Origin: Candidatus Omnitrophota bacterium
GTDB lineage: Bacteria; Ratteibacteria; UBA8468; B48-G9; DSTR01
Length of the DNA stretch: 5,639 nt
Assembly (NCBI GenBank): GCA_023818865.1
Contig: JAMWDF010000155.1
Span: forward strand, 1 to 5,639
Direction of reading: 5' to 3'
Numbering within the stretch: the first letter of the stretch is position 1; each line of letters begins with the position of its first letter. Positions 1 to 5,267 of this stretch are shown here, piece by piece. The notes under the pieces are model-generated. The model was not told the DNA's origin. It saw only the letters and a list, made by a program, of their open reading frames with translations, and made no database searches. The position numbers and the translations under genes were made by a program.

Positions 1-1
1 T

Positions 2-820
2 ATCCAAGTTGTTACCGGGGAAGATATATCCGTAGAAGAAGTGGTTATTTTTCCTGAAAATGCCTTACCCGGAAATACTGTTAACATTGAGATAAAAGTA
101 CTAAACAAAGGCGAAAAAATAGTTGGCAATTTTGATATTGCCTTTCTTATAAATAATAACGAGGTTTATAGAGCGGGAATTGATGAAGATATTAATCCTT
201 GGGAAGAAAAAACATTTTTGATTGAGTATATAATTCCTGATGTCCAGAGACCGTTTTTCTTTACAGTAGTTGCTGACCCTGAGAATACCACAAATGACAG
301 AAACACTTCAAACAATGAGAAAACTATCAAGTACGGACTCCCTGATTTGAAGATTGATAATGTCTCTGTTTTTAAAACAACAGCAGAAGAATTGAACATT
401 ATTATAAGGGTGGAGAACTCAGGGATTGCTCAGGCTGGTCTTTTTTCTGTAAAAGTAAAGGATAAATCCGGGATAATAATAAGCGAGAGAGAAATTGAAA
501 GTTTAGAAGTTGGGGAAAGAAAAGACATTGTTTTTAAAATTGAGGATACTTATCCTGAATTCTATGTAATCTGTGATGAAGAAAATAAGGTGGAAGAAAT
601 AGATGAAGATAACAATGTTACTCATTTTATTTATGAGGTGCTTGAAAACACAGGCGATTTGAACGGAGATAGGATGATAGATATAACCGATGTAATTCTA
701 TGCTTAAAACAAGCAATAGGCATTGATGAAAAAAATCCAGCCTTTTCTGATATCAATAATGACGGTGGAACAGATATAATTGATGTAATTCTTATTTTGA
801 GGAAAGCCATTGGACTTTAA
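2..820 (+). CDS. CARDB-repeat protein with C-terminal type I dockerin (5' end outside window)
   Basis: The frame is open from base 2, so the GTG at 41 is only the first start-like codon and not the true start; the gene begins upstream. Counting from that GTG, residues 1-98 and about 100-200 are two beta-rich CARDB-like modules (adhesion or protein-interaction domains, usually extracellular), each ending in an acidic Asn/Asp-rich segment (ENTTNDRNTSNNE and EEIDEDNN). Residues 205-259 form a type I dockerin: two calcium-loop/helix repeats, GDLNGDRMIDITDVI with Asp206, Asn208, Asp210, Asp214, Asp217, and SDINNDGGTDIIDVI with Asp237, Asn239, Asp241, Asp245, Asp248. Dockerins bind cohesin modules in cell-surface assemblies. 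The protein is probably secreted, but any signal peptide lies outside the window. No catalytic domain is visible here. No lesions were seen, and base composition is AT-rich like the next gene. The domain call is firm; the partner and overall role are unknown. Confidence 0.85.
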   Translation: MQVVTGEDISVEEVVIFPENALPGNTVNIEIKVLNKGEKIVGNFDIAFLINNNEVYRAGIDEDINPWEEKTFLIEYIIPDVQRPFFFTVVADPENTTNDRNTSNNEKTIKYGLPDLKIDNVSVFKTTAEELNIIIRVENSGIAQAGLFSVKVKDKSGIIISEREIESLEVGERKDIVFKIEDTYPEFYVICDEENKVEEIDEDNNVTHFIYEVLENTGDLNGDRMIDITDVILCLKQAIGIDEKNPAFSDINNDGGTDIIDVILILRKAIGL

Positions 821-906
821 ACTATCCTCAATGGGTTTTCGTTTCCTTTAGTACTTTTCATTCGCATTTTATAAGAGAGAGTTTTTCAGGAATTTGACGA
901 CTGAAT

Positions 907-923
907 CAGACCAAGTGGGTCTG
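907..923 (+). other. Short hairpin CAGACC-aagtg-GGTCTG
   Basis: A perfect 6-bp inverted repeat with a 5-nt loop lies in the 261-bp gap between the dockerin gene and the glycosyltransferase gene. No T-run follows, so it does not look like an intrinsic terminator. Two weaker stems follow (963-974 CCAG/CTGG, 980-995 CGGG/CCCG). It may be a structured leader, an operator, or chance. Role unknown. Confidence 0.3.
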
Positions 924-1001
924 GGAGAAGAGACCAACGGAATTTGAAAGGGAAGGGAGAAACCAGATACCTGGAAGCGCGGGGTTAATTTCCCGTTATT
1001 C

Positions 1002-1030
1002 TTGACAAACTCGGTGGACTACACTAATTT
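1002..1030 (+). promoter_or_regulatory. Sigma70-like promoter for the glycosyltransferase gene
   Basis: A perfect -35 box TTGACA (1002-1007) is followed by a 17-bp spacer and TAATTT (1025-1030), which matches the -10 consensus at 3 of 6 positions including both T ends and A2. Transcription would begin near 1037 and leave a leader of about 45 nt before the ATG at 1082. The position suggests the glycosyltransferase is transcribed independently of the dockerin gene. Confidence 0.5.
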
Positions 1031-1081
1031 AGACTAGGCCCAACATTTAAGAAAGGGCAATCTCTTCTTTTGGCATAAGAC

Positions 1082-2143
1082 ATGAAGATATTAAGAGTGC
1101 TTCCTTCTATGGATTTTGGGGGCATTGAAAGAGGGGTCTACGATTTTTCTTTAGCAGCAACTTCCTTAGGGCATAAGGTTATTGTTGTAAGCGGACCTGG
1201 GAGATTTATTGCTCCGCTAATAGAAAAAGGCATAAAATGGTACAACCTGCCAATGGATAAGAAAACACCTTCTGTTTTTTTAAATTCCCTCTGGACACTG
1301 AAAAAAATTATAGAAGAAGAATCTCCTGATATTATCCACGGGGAAAGTCGTTTTCCTTGCTGGGTTGTCTGCACTGTAAAGAATCATTTTCCCAGCACGC
1401 CATTGGTTACCAGTATCCATGGTTTTTATAATTTAAGATGGTATAGCAAAGCAGCAGGTAAAGGAGATCGGGTTATCACTGTAAGCCATGCGCTCAAAAA
1501 ATATGCTATTGAGTATTTGAAAGTTCCTGAGCACAAAATAAGGGTTGTATATAACGGGGTTGAAGATGCATTTACAGAGATTGAAAAGCTTCCCTCATCT
1601 TTAATAAGAATTGGGATGATTGCCCGATTTTCAGGTGGGAAGGGACATTACTGTTTTTTGAAAGCGCTGAAAAGACTTGAGAATGAAGGAATGAAGGTCA
1701 AAGGATTAATTGTTGGAGAGGGAAGTAGTAGATACAGAAAAAAATTAGAGGAGTGGATAACCAATAATACACTGTTAGAAACGATACAAATTCAACATCT
1801 GGAAGCGAAGGACGCGCTTAAATACATAGATATTCTGGTAGTGCCTTCCACAACGCCAGAAGGTTTTGGCCGGACTGTTCTGGAAGCGCAAATGTCGCAG
1901 ACAGTTGTAATAGGGACGAATATAGGCGCTGTTCCTGAACTGGTGGAGGATGGTAAGACCGGCTTCCTTTTTAATCCTGGTGATGATAAACAGCTTGCGG
2001 AAAAGATAAGATATATTATTCAGAATCCTTCTAGTATTCCTTTGATTGTAAAACTAGCCTACGAAAAGGCAATCAAAAACTTTACGGTCAAAAAGATGGT
2101 TGAAAATACACTTTCTGTCTACAAAGAGTTAACGGCAAAATGA
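1082..2143 (+). CDS. Glycosyltransferase, GT-B fold, family 4
   Basis: Transfers a sugar from an activated (normally nucleotide-sugar) donor to a glycan or lipid acceptor in the cytoplasm, usually for surface polysaccharide, LPS or glycoprotein synthesis. At 353 residues it has normal GT4 length. The N-terminal Rossmann half opens with KILRVLPSMDFGGIERG (residues 2-18), where the Gly-Gly loop is typical, and this supports the ATG at 1082. VYNGV (156-160) marks the domain linker. The C-terminal donor-binding half has ARFSGGKG (181-188) and the retaining GT4 E-x7-E motif, Glu260 and Glu268 in PEGFGRTVLE, followed by GAVPELVEDGKTGFL (282-296). No signal peptide or clear membrane helix is seen. 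No strong Shine-Dalgarno precedes the start; the nearest purine run (about 1049-1057) is too far away. The gene is intact and seems monocistronic, bounded downstream by an insertion element. Donor and acceptor cannot be read from the sequence. Confidence 0.92.
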   Translation: MKILRVLPSMDFGGIERGVYDFSLAATSLGHKVIVVSGPGRFIAPLIEKGIKWYNLPMDKKTPSVFLNSLWTLKKIIEEESPDIIHGESRFPCWVVCTVKNHFPSTPLVTSIHGFYNLRWYSKAAGKGDRVITVSHALKKYAIEYLKVPEHKIRVVYNGVEDAFTEIEKLPSSLIRIGMIARFSGGKGHYCFLKALKRLENEGMKVKGLIVGEGSSRYRKKLEEWITNNTLLETIQIQHLEAKDALKYIDILVVPSTTPEGFGRTVLEAQMSQTVVIGTNIGAVPELVEDGKTGFLFNPGDDKQLAEKIRYIIQNPSSIPLIVKLAYEKAIKNFTVKKMVENTLSVYKELTAK

Positions 2144-2188
2144 TAGCGATAACATACAAGAAGTAAAATCTATAACTAAACTAAAATA

Positions 2189-2220
2189 GGTACTGTCAAG
2201 TTTTTTCTGTAAATTCTCTT
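2189..2220 (+). repeat. Terminal inverted repeat of the deleted IS256-family element (transposase 3' side)
   Basis: It begins GGTACTGTCAAG and includes TTTTCTG-AAATTC, shared with the other end at 2794-2825. It marks the boundary with host sequence after the glycosyltransferase stop. On the minus strand it contains TTGACA (2199-2194) pointing outward. Confidence 0.75.
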
Positions 2221-2283
2221 ATCTTTTAAGTAGCAATGGCCGCCGGTTCAATTTCGGGTAACAATCTAGAATTTGTTAGTTCC

Positions 2284-2717
2284 TTAAGTGAGTTCTTCCT
2301 CCTGCATATTCAGGTACCGAGGTCCGGTACTCCATTCTTCAGGCAGTTCTAACAAAAGCGTACTTACTAGACGGAGCCAACTTTTCCGGTTTGGAAAGCT
2401 CCGGACTAGCCGCGGCCTCTGTTTAATCGTTTGGCTTACCCGTTCCACCGAACTGGTCGTTGGAAGCCGTTTGTGGTGTGTCTGGGGTAATGTGGCTAGC
2501 GAGAAGGTTTCTTCAATATTTTCTTCCAGTGCTCTGGCAACTTCCGGGTATTTCCCGCGATACAGTTCTGCTAAATCTTTATCTGCAATATTTGCTGACC
2601 CACCTGTTCTATCAGTTGTCCCAAGGGTTCCAGGTTCTCCCCAAATAACTCTCCCACCCCTTCAACCAAAGCCTCTTTACGTTTTTCCTTCCGCGATTTT
2701 CCATCTCTTCTGGCCAT
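2284..2717 (-). pseudogene. IS256-family (Mutator-type) transposase, large internal deletion
   Basis: Read on the minus strand, ATG at 2717 opens MARRDGKSRKEKRKEALVEG, a lysine/arginine-rich transposase N-terminus, preceded by AGAAGG as ribosome site. This frame stops at TAG 2573-2571 after 48 codons. A second frame, open through the same place, then gives the family C-terminus: DLAELYRGKYPEVARAL, RLPTTSSVERV and LPEEWSTGPRYLN, ending at TAA 2286-2284. SVER (Glu codon at 2445-2443) carries the third residue of the DDE triad. Both catalytic aspartates and the whole central domain are missing. Family proteins are near 400 residues; roughly 250 codons have been lost and the junction is out of frame. 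The C-terminal part lines up residue for residue with the second copy at 3864-4097. It cannot make an active transposase. A plus-strand open frame over the same bases is its shadow. Confidence 0.8.
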
Positions 2718-2793
2718 TTTATCCTTCTTTGTTAAGTTGTTTACCTCTACTTAAAAGAGAGGAGATGGCTTCTTTTTATCAAGGAGGCTACCT

Positions 2794-2825
2794 AACTGAA
2801 TTTGCAGAAAATGTCTTACACTACC
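2794..2825 (-). repeat. Terminal inverted repeat of the deleted IS256-family element (transposase 5' side)
   Basis: Read on the minus strand it begins GGTAGTGTAAGACATTTTCTG, matching 2189-2220 at 23 of 32 bases. Its first ten bases are identical to the 5' end of the second element at 2917, which confirms that the two elements are relatives. Confidence 0.75.
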
Positions 2826-2916
2826 GCCAAAGATTTTATTGCTCAGTTCCTGATTGATAACCCAAAAGCTAAAATTAAAGATAGTTTTGCGACCTTCGGC
2901 TCTCACAAAGCTTTGG
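2826..2916. other. 91-bp spacer between two head-to-head IS256-family elements
   Basis: This is the only sequence between the two elements. On the plus strand it is open and reads AKDFIAQFLIDNPKAKIKD, then SFATFGSHKAL, which looks like a real helical protein segment; the opposite strand is also open in one frame. It may be a fragment of a host gene broken by the insertions, but it is too short to assign. It shows no resemblance to the recombinase stub beyond 4133. Confidence 0.4.
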
Positions 2917-2946
2917 GGTAGTGTAACCTAGTTTCTGTAATTTGGG
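2917..2946 (+). repeat. Left terminal inverted repeat of the 1217-bp IS256-family element
   Basis: It begins GGTAGTGTAACC and contains TTTCTGTAATT. It pairs with 4104-4133 and matches the corresponding 5' end of the neighbouring deleted copy. Confidence 0.75.
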
Positions 2947-2956
2947 GCCAAGACCC

Positions 2957-2986
2957 TTGACAAAGGAAAGGCCATCGTTCTTCAAT
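2957..2986 (+). promoter_or_regulatory. Probable transposase promoter inside the IS
   Basis: TTGACA (2957-2962) is followed after an 18-bp spacer by TTCAAT (2981-2986), 4 of 6 matches to the -10 consensus. It lies just inside the left inverted repeat and 35 bp before the transposase start, the usual place for an IS promoter. Confidence 0.4.
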
Positions 2987-3010
2987 TAAGCAGTAGCAAC
3001 TACTTAACCG

Positions 3011-3016
3011 AGGAGG
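3011..3016 (+). promoter_or_regulatory. Shine-Dalgarno site AGGAGG of the transposase
   Basis: A perfect AGGAGG lies 5 nt before ATG 3022 and fixes the transposase start. The other copy has AGAAGG at the equivalent place before its ATG at 2717. Confidence 0.75.
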
Positions 3017-3021
3017 ATACG

Positions 3022-4097
3022 ATGGCCGGAGGAAATGGTAAAGCCGGAGAAGGAAAAAGTAAAGAGCAGGTGGAGGATTTGGGGAAGCTGTTGGGGAACT
3101 GCATTTCCAGGTACCGCAGAGCCGAGACGGCAAGTTCGCTCCGGAGCTCTTTGAAAGATATCAGCGCAGCGAAAAGGCGTTACGCCTGAGGTTAATGGAG
3201 ATGGTGTTGCAGGGCGTCAGCACCCGGAAGGTTGAGGAAGTCACGGAGATGCTGTGCGGGAGGCAGTTTTCCGCCAGTCTGGTATCGCACCTGTGCAAGC
3301 AAATGGACGGTGCGAGAGAGGTTGCAGCCCTGGCGGCTGACTAAGGCCTATCCGTACCTGATAATAGACGCCCGGTATGAGAAAGTGCGGGTGGCGGGTC
3401 AGGTGGAAGACCAGGCGGTTGTTATTATCGTGGGCGTGAATGAGGACGGATACCGAGAAGTCCTTGGCGTAGAGATCGCGGCTCTGGAAAGCGAGAGTAC
3501 CTGGGGCGAGATATTCTGCCAATTAAAGGAGCGGGGACACCAGGGTGTGAAGCTGGTGGTCAGCGACGATCACCGCGGACTGTAGAAAGCGCTTACCCAA
3601 TATTTCACTGGGTGTGTCTGGCCGCGGTGCCGGGTGTACTTTATCCGGAACATCTCCGGATATATGCCGCGCTGGGCCCGGAAGCAGCTGATTGCGAAAT
3701 TGCATCAGATCTGGGAACAGTCGGATATAGAGCCGTTCCAGGAAGTATCCCAGGCTACTGTGGATGAATACCGGGGACGCTGGCCGAAGGTAGTGGCGAT
3801 CATGGAGAATAACCTCATCGAGACCATGCAGGTGATGCTGTTCCGGAAGAACACCGGAAACGGTTGGCGACGACCAACGCGCTTGAACGGGTGAATCAGA
3901 CGATTAAAGCAAGAACCAGAGTGGTAGGGATATTTGCCAACGGGGAAAGCTGTATTGGTGTGGTCACGGCGGTCCTGATGGAATTGCACGAAGAATGGAT
4001 TACCGGGCACCGGTACTTCAAATTCCCGGAATCGGAGGAGGTACAACCGGAAATAGCGGCACCTGCCGAAAAAGAGGTGGCCGTCGTCACTGCTTAA
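3022..4097 (+). pseudogene. IS256-family (Mutator-type) DDE transposase, multiply broken
   Basis: The protein can be followed through four pieces. From ATG 3022 the frame gives MAGGNGKAGEGKSKEQVEDL, then switches near 3105 to VPQSRDGKF and APELFERYQRSEKAL, with a stretch of family N-terminus apparently deleted. It runs to a stop at 3342. Near 3300-3320 the frame shifts and continues as LTKAYPYLIIDARYEKVR (first catalytic Asp, codon 3367-3369) and VVSDDHRGL (second Asp, 3565-3567). An in-frame TAG at 3583-3585 interrupts it; beyond that KALTQYFTG and WPRCRVYFIRNI continue. One base is missing near 3852; after it come RLATTNALERV (catalytic Glu, 3885-3887), RTRVVGIF and LHEEWITGHRYF, ending at TAA 4095. 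All three DDE residues survive but no functional protein can be made. The coding span (about 358 codons) is below the usual 400 or so. Confidence 0.88.
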
Positions 4098-4103
4098 ATG
4101 AAG

Positions 4104-4133
4104 GGCTAATTACAGAAAAAAATTGACAAAACC
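4104..4133 (-). repeat. Right terminal inverted repeat of the 1217-bp IS256-family element
   Basis: Read on the minus strand it begins GGTTTTGTCAATTTTTTTCT and matches 2917-2946 at 20 of 30 bases. On the plus strand it carries TTGACA (4123-4128) pointing outward. The recombinase stub starts immediately after it. Confidence 0.75.
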
Positions 4134-4352
4134 AGCGAACCTTCAGAAAGCCGAAGATAACTTTATTTGACCGTAAATTACCTGCTACAACCGGCTAATC
4201 GGTCTTATGATTTGTTTGCCAGTTCTGAAATAGAAGAAAAACGGCAACTTTTGAAACTTTTATTTCATCAGAACCCAATTTTAGATGGCAAAATAGTCCG
4301 ATATACCTTGCTAAAACCCTTTGACACTATCCTCAATTACGCTGATAGTTAA
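4134..4352 (+). pseudogene. Large serine recombinase, C-terminal stub
   Basis: Only the last 70 or so codons of a large serine recombinase (resolvase/integrase type that moves phages and integrative elements) remain. From 4135 one frame reads ANLQKAEDNFI and hits TGA at 4168. A shift of frame at about 4165 then gives TVNYLLQPANRSYDLFASSE, EIEEKRQLLKLLF, LDGKIVRYTLLKPFDTILN, the family's closing signature, in which the hydrophobic region before the end has the usual EEKRQLL and KPFD motifs. TAA at 4350-4352 ends it. The catalytic serine domain and the DNA-binding recombinase domain are absent, and the stub begins exactly where the IS ends, so an IS-linked event probably removed them. The recombinase assignment rests on recalled family motifs in the C-terminus, not on the active site. 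The following helix-turn-helix region continues in the same frame. Confidence 0.7.
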
Positions 4353-4778
4353 CTCTGGCTCCCCGTATGTTCCACTCACTGCGAAGGTCCGACCTTCTGG
4401 CAGGAATTTGACATTTACATACAAATCAAAAACCGGCGTAAATTCATTGGTATCGGAACCCAGCCCGTAAAACCACAAAAAGTTTACGAATCCCCGCTCC
4501 GGAAAGCCTTACGCTACCAAAAACTTCTTAGCGACCCATTTATCCATTCACAGTTGGACATAGCCCGGAAAATGGGCATTACCAGCGCCAGAGTTAGCCA
4601 GATTATGGCACTCCTTAAACTGGCACCAGAAATTCAGAGAGAACTCCTTGCACTGCAAGACCAGCGAACAATGCGATTCTTCTCAGAACGACGACTACGT
4701 CCACTTCTTAACATAAGAGAACCAGCAAAACAAATCCAAGAATTCAAGAAGAGGGAAAAACATTTTTTATCTATTTGA
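4353..4778 (+). CDS. Helix-turn-helix DNA-binding protein, no clear start codon
   Basis: The frame is open from 4353 to TGA 4776-4778 (141 codons). Conserved-looking sequence is present well before any start: QEFDIYIQIKNRRKFIGIGT from 4401, then QPVKPQKVYESPLRKALRYQ. A helix-turn-helix spans 4548-4622, SQLDIARKMGITSARVSQIM, followed by LLKLAPEIQRELLAL and a basic FFSERRLRPLL tail, the pattern of ParB-like or sigma-like DNA-binding proteins. The first ATG, GTG or TTG in this frame is TTG 4554, which would cut into the motif, so it is probably not the real start. Either the start has been lost, a rare ATT (4413) is used, or this is the end of the upstream recombinase frame, separated only by TAA 4350. 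It lies directly after the recombinase, so a role in regulating or partnering that element is inferred. It overlaps the convergent membrane-protein gene by 8 bp. Confidence 0.55.
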   Translation, partial: LWLPVCSTHCEGPTFWQEFDIYIQIKNRRKFIGIGTQPVKPQKVYESPLRKALRYQKLLSDPFIHSQLDIARKMGITSARVSQIMALLKLAPEIQRELLALQDQRTMRFFSERRLRPLLNIREPAKQIQEFKKREKHFLSI

Positions 4779-5264
4779 AGAATCCTTTTAATTCTTTCAA
4801 TTTTTTCTTTCTATTGCAATTCCAATACCAATAAGATATGCCACTCCCAATTATTACTAGCACGAGAATTAGCACCACTTGTAATTTTATATCTGTGTCA
4901 GAGAAATATTTCGTTACTCCAGAAATTGTCAAAATCCAGAAAATTATAATTAAAAACCAGCAGTGTAATTTGTAAATATTCGGTAACTAATTTTAGATTC
5001 TGCCAGTTGGAAGGGATTATCTTTTTGTTTTCGCTATTCACTGTTATTTCCGCACAATTAAAAGTTTTTTCAATATTTGTAGAAATTATTTGAACTGTTC
5101 TATGCCAATACCCTGCTTCTAAAATAGCCAATATTATCCATTGCTATTACAAGGATATTTTGAAGTATTAATTTTTGCCAATCACGCACACCATCCCAAA
5201 TCATTTTATGAAAGGCGTCTATTAACTCTTTTTTCTTCTCAATAAAAAACTATTCTTGTTCCAT
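4771..5264 (-). pseudogene. Small membrane-protein gene, broken by a stop and two frameshifts
   Basis: Not recognised. Three minus-strand pieces follow one another. ATG 5264 gives MEQE, a TAG at 5252-5250, then FFIEKKKELIDAFHKMIWDG and VRDWQKLILQNILVIAMDN. Near 5130 the frame shifts by one base to ILEAGYWHRTVQIISTNIEK and TFNCAEITVNSENKKIIPSN. Near 4960-4990 it shifts again to a piece open from 4986: WFLIIIFWILTISGVTKYF, SDTDIK, LQVVLILVLVIIGSGISYW, ending in the basic tail NRKKKLKELKGFFK at TAG 4773. The last part is two hydrophobic helices with a positively charged end, so the product was probably a small inner-membrane protein with a cytoplasmic C-terminus. It starts 3 bp after the methyltransferase stop, so the two were probably co-transcribed and perhaps functionally linked. 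The frame assignments of the first two pieces are inferred from continuity of protein-like sequence. Confidence 0.55.
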
Positions 5265-5267
5265 TTT

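Larger units (their letters stand above)
2189..2825 (-). mobile_element. IS256-family element, internally deleted (non-autonomous), 637 bp
   Basis: Imperfect terminal inverted repeats (2189-2220 and 2794-2825; 23 of 32 bases match when one is reverse-complemented) enclose a minus-strand transposase remnant. Typical members of this family are roughly 1.3-1.4 kb, so about half of the element is gone. Its terminal sequences also match the ends of the neighbouring element at 2917-4133, so both belong to the same or a sister IS. Flanking 8-mers (ctaaaata on the left, gccaaaga on the right) do not form a clear target duplication. With both ends present and the catalytic core missing, it could be mobilised only in trans by a related transposase. 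Confidence 0.8.
2917..4133 (+). mobile_element. IS256-family insertion sequence, decayed, 1217 bp
   Basis: Terminal inverted repeats at 2917-2946 and 4104-4133 match at 20 of 30 bases, with an identical 11-base block TTTCTGTAATT. They enclose a plus-strand transposase pseudogene (3022-4097). The element is oriented head to head with the one at 2189-2825. It is visibly richer in G and C than the surrounding genes, which points to acquisition from another genome. At 1217 bp it is somewhat short for the family, consistent with a deletion near 3105. Flanking 8-mers (agctttgg and agcgaacc) show no target duplication, so its surroundings have probably been rearranged. Confidence 0.85.

Noticed and set aside
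2288..2857. 189-codon open frame on the plus strand, serine- and proline-rich
   Set aside because: It is the antisense of the internally deleted transposase, whose minus-strand frames carry recognisable family motifs; the plus-strand product resembles nothing and runs through an inverted repeat.
2811..2921. 36-codon plus-strand ORF bridging the two IS ends
   Set aside because: Its start and stop both lie inside terminal inverted repeats, so it is not a natural gene; only the spacer part may be a coding fragment.
3241..4090. Several minus-strand open frames across the second IS element
   Set aside because: They are shadows of the GC-rich plus-strand transposase, which has the DDE motifs and an AGGAGG site.
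2181..4141. A composite transposon bounded by the two IS256-family elements
   Set aside because: Only 91 bp lies between them, no target duplication is seen at the outer or inner ends, and no cargo gene is present.
4554..4778. TTG at 4554 as the start of the HTH protein
   Set aside because: It falls inside the helix-turn-helix, no ribosome site precedes it, and the frame upstream looks coding back to about 4401.
4898..5131. 77-codon minus-strand ORF as a separate complete gene
   Set aside because: Its ends do not look like real termini: the sequence continues upstream and downstream in the other frames, so it is the middle piece of a broken membrane-protein gene.
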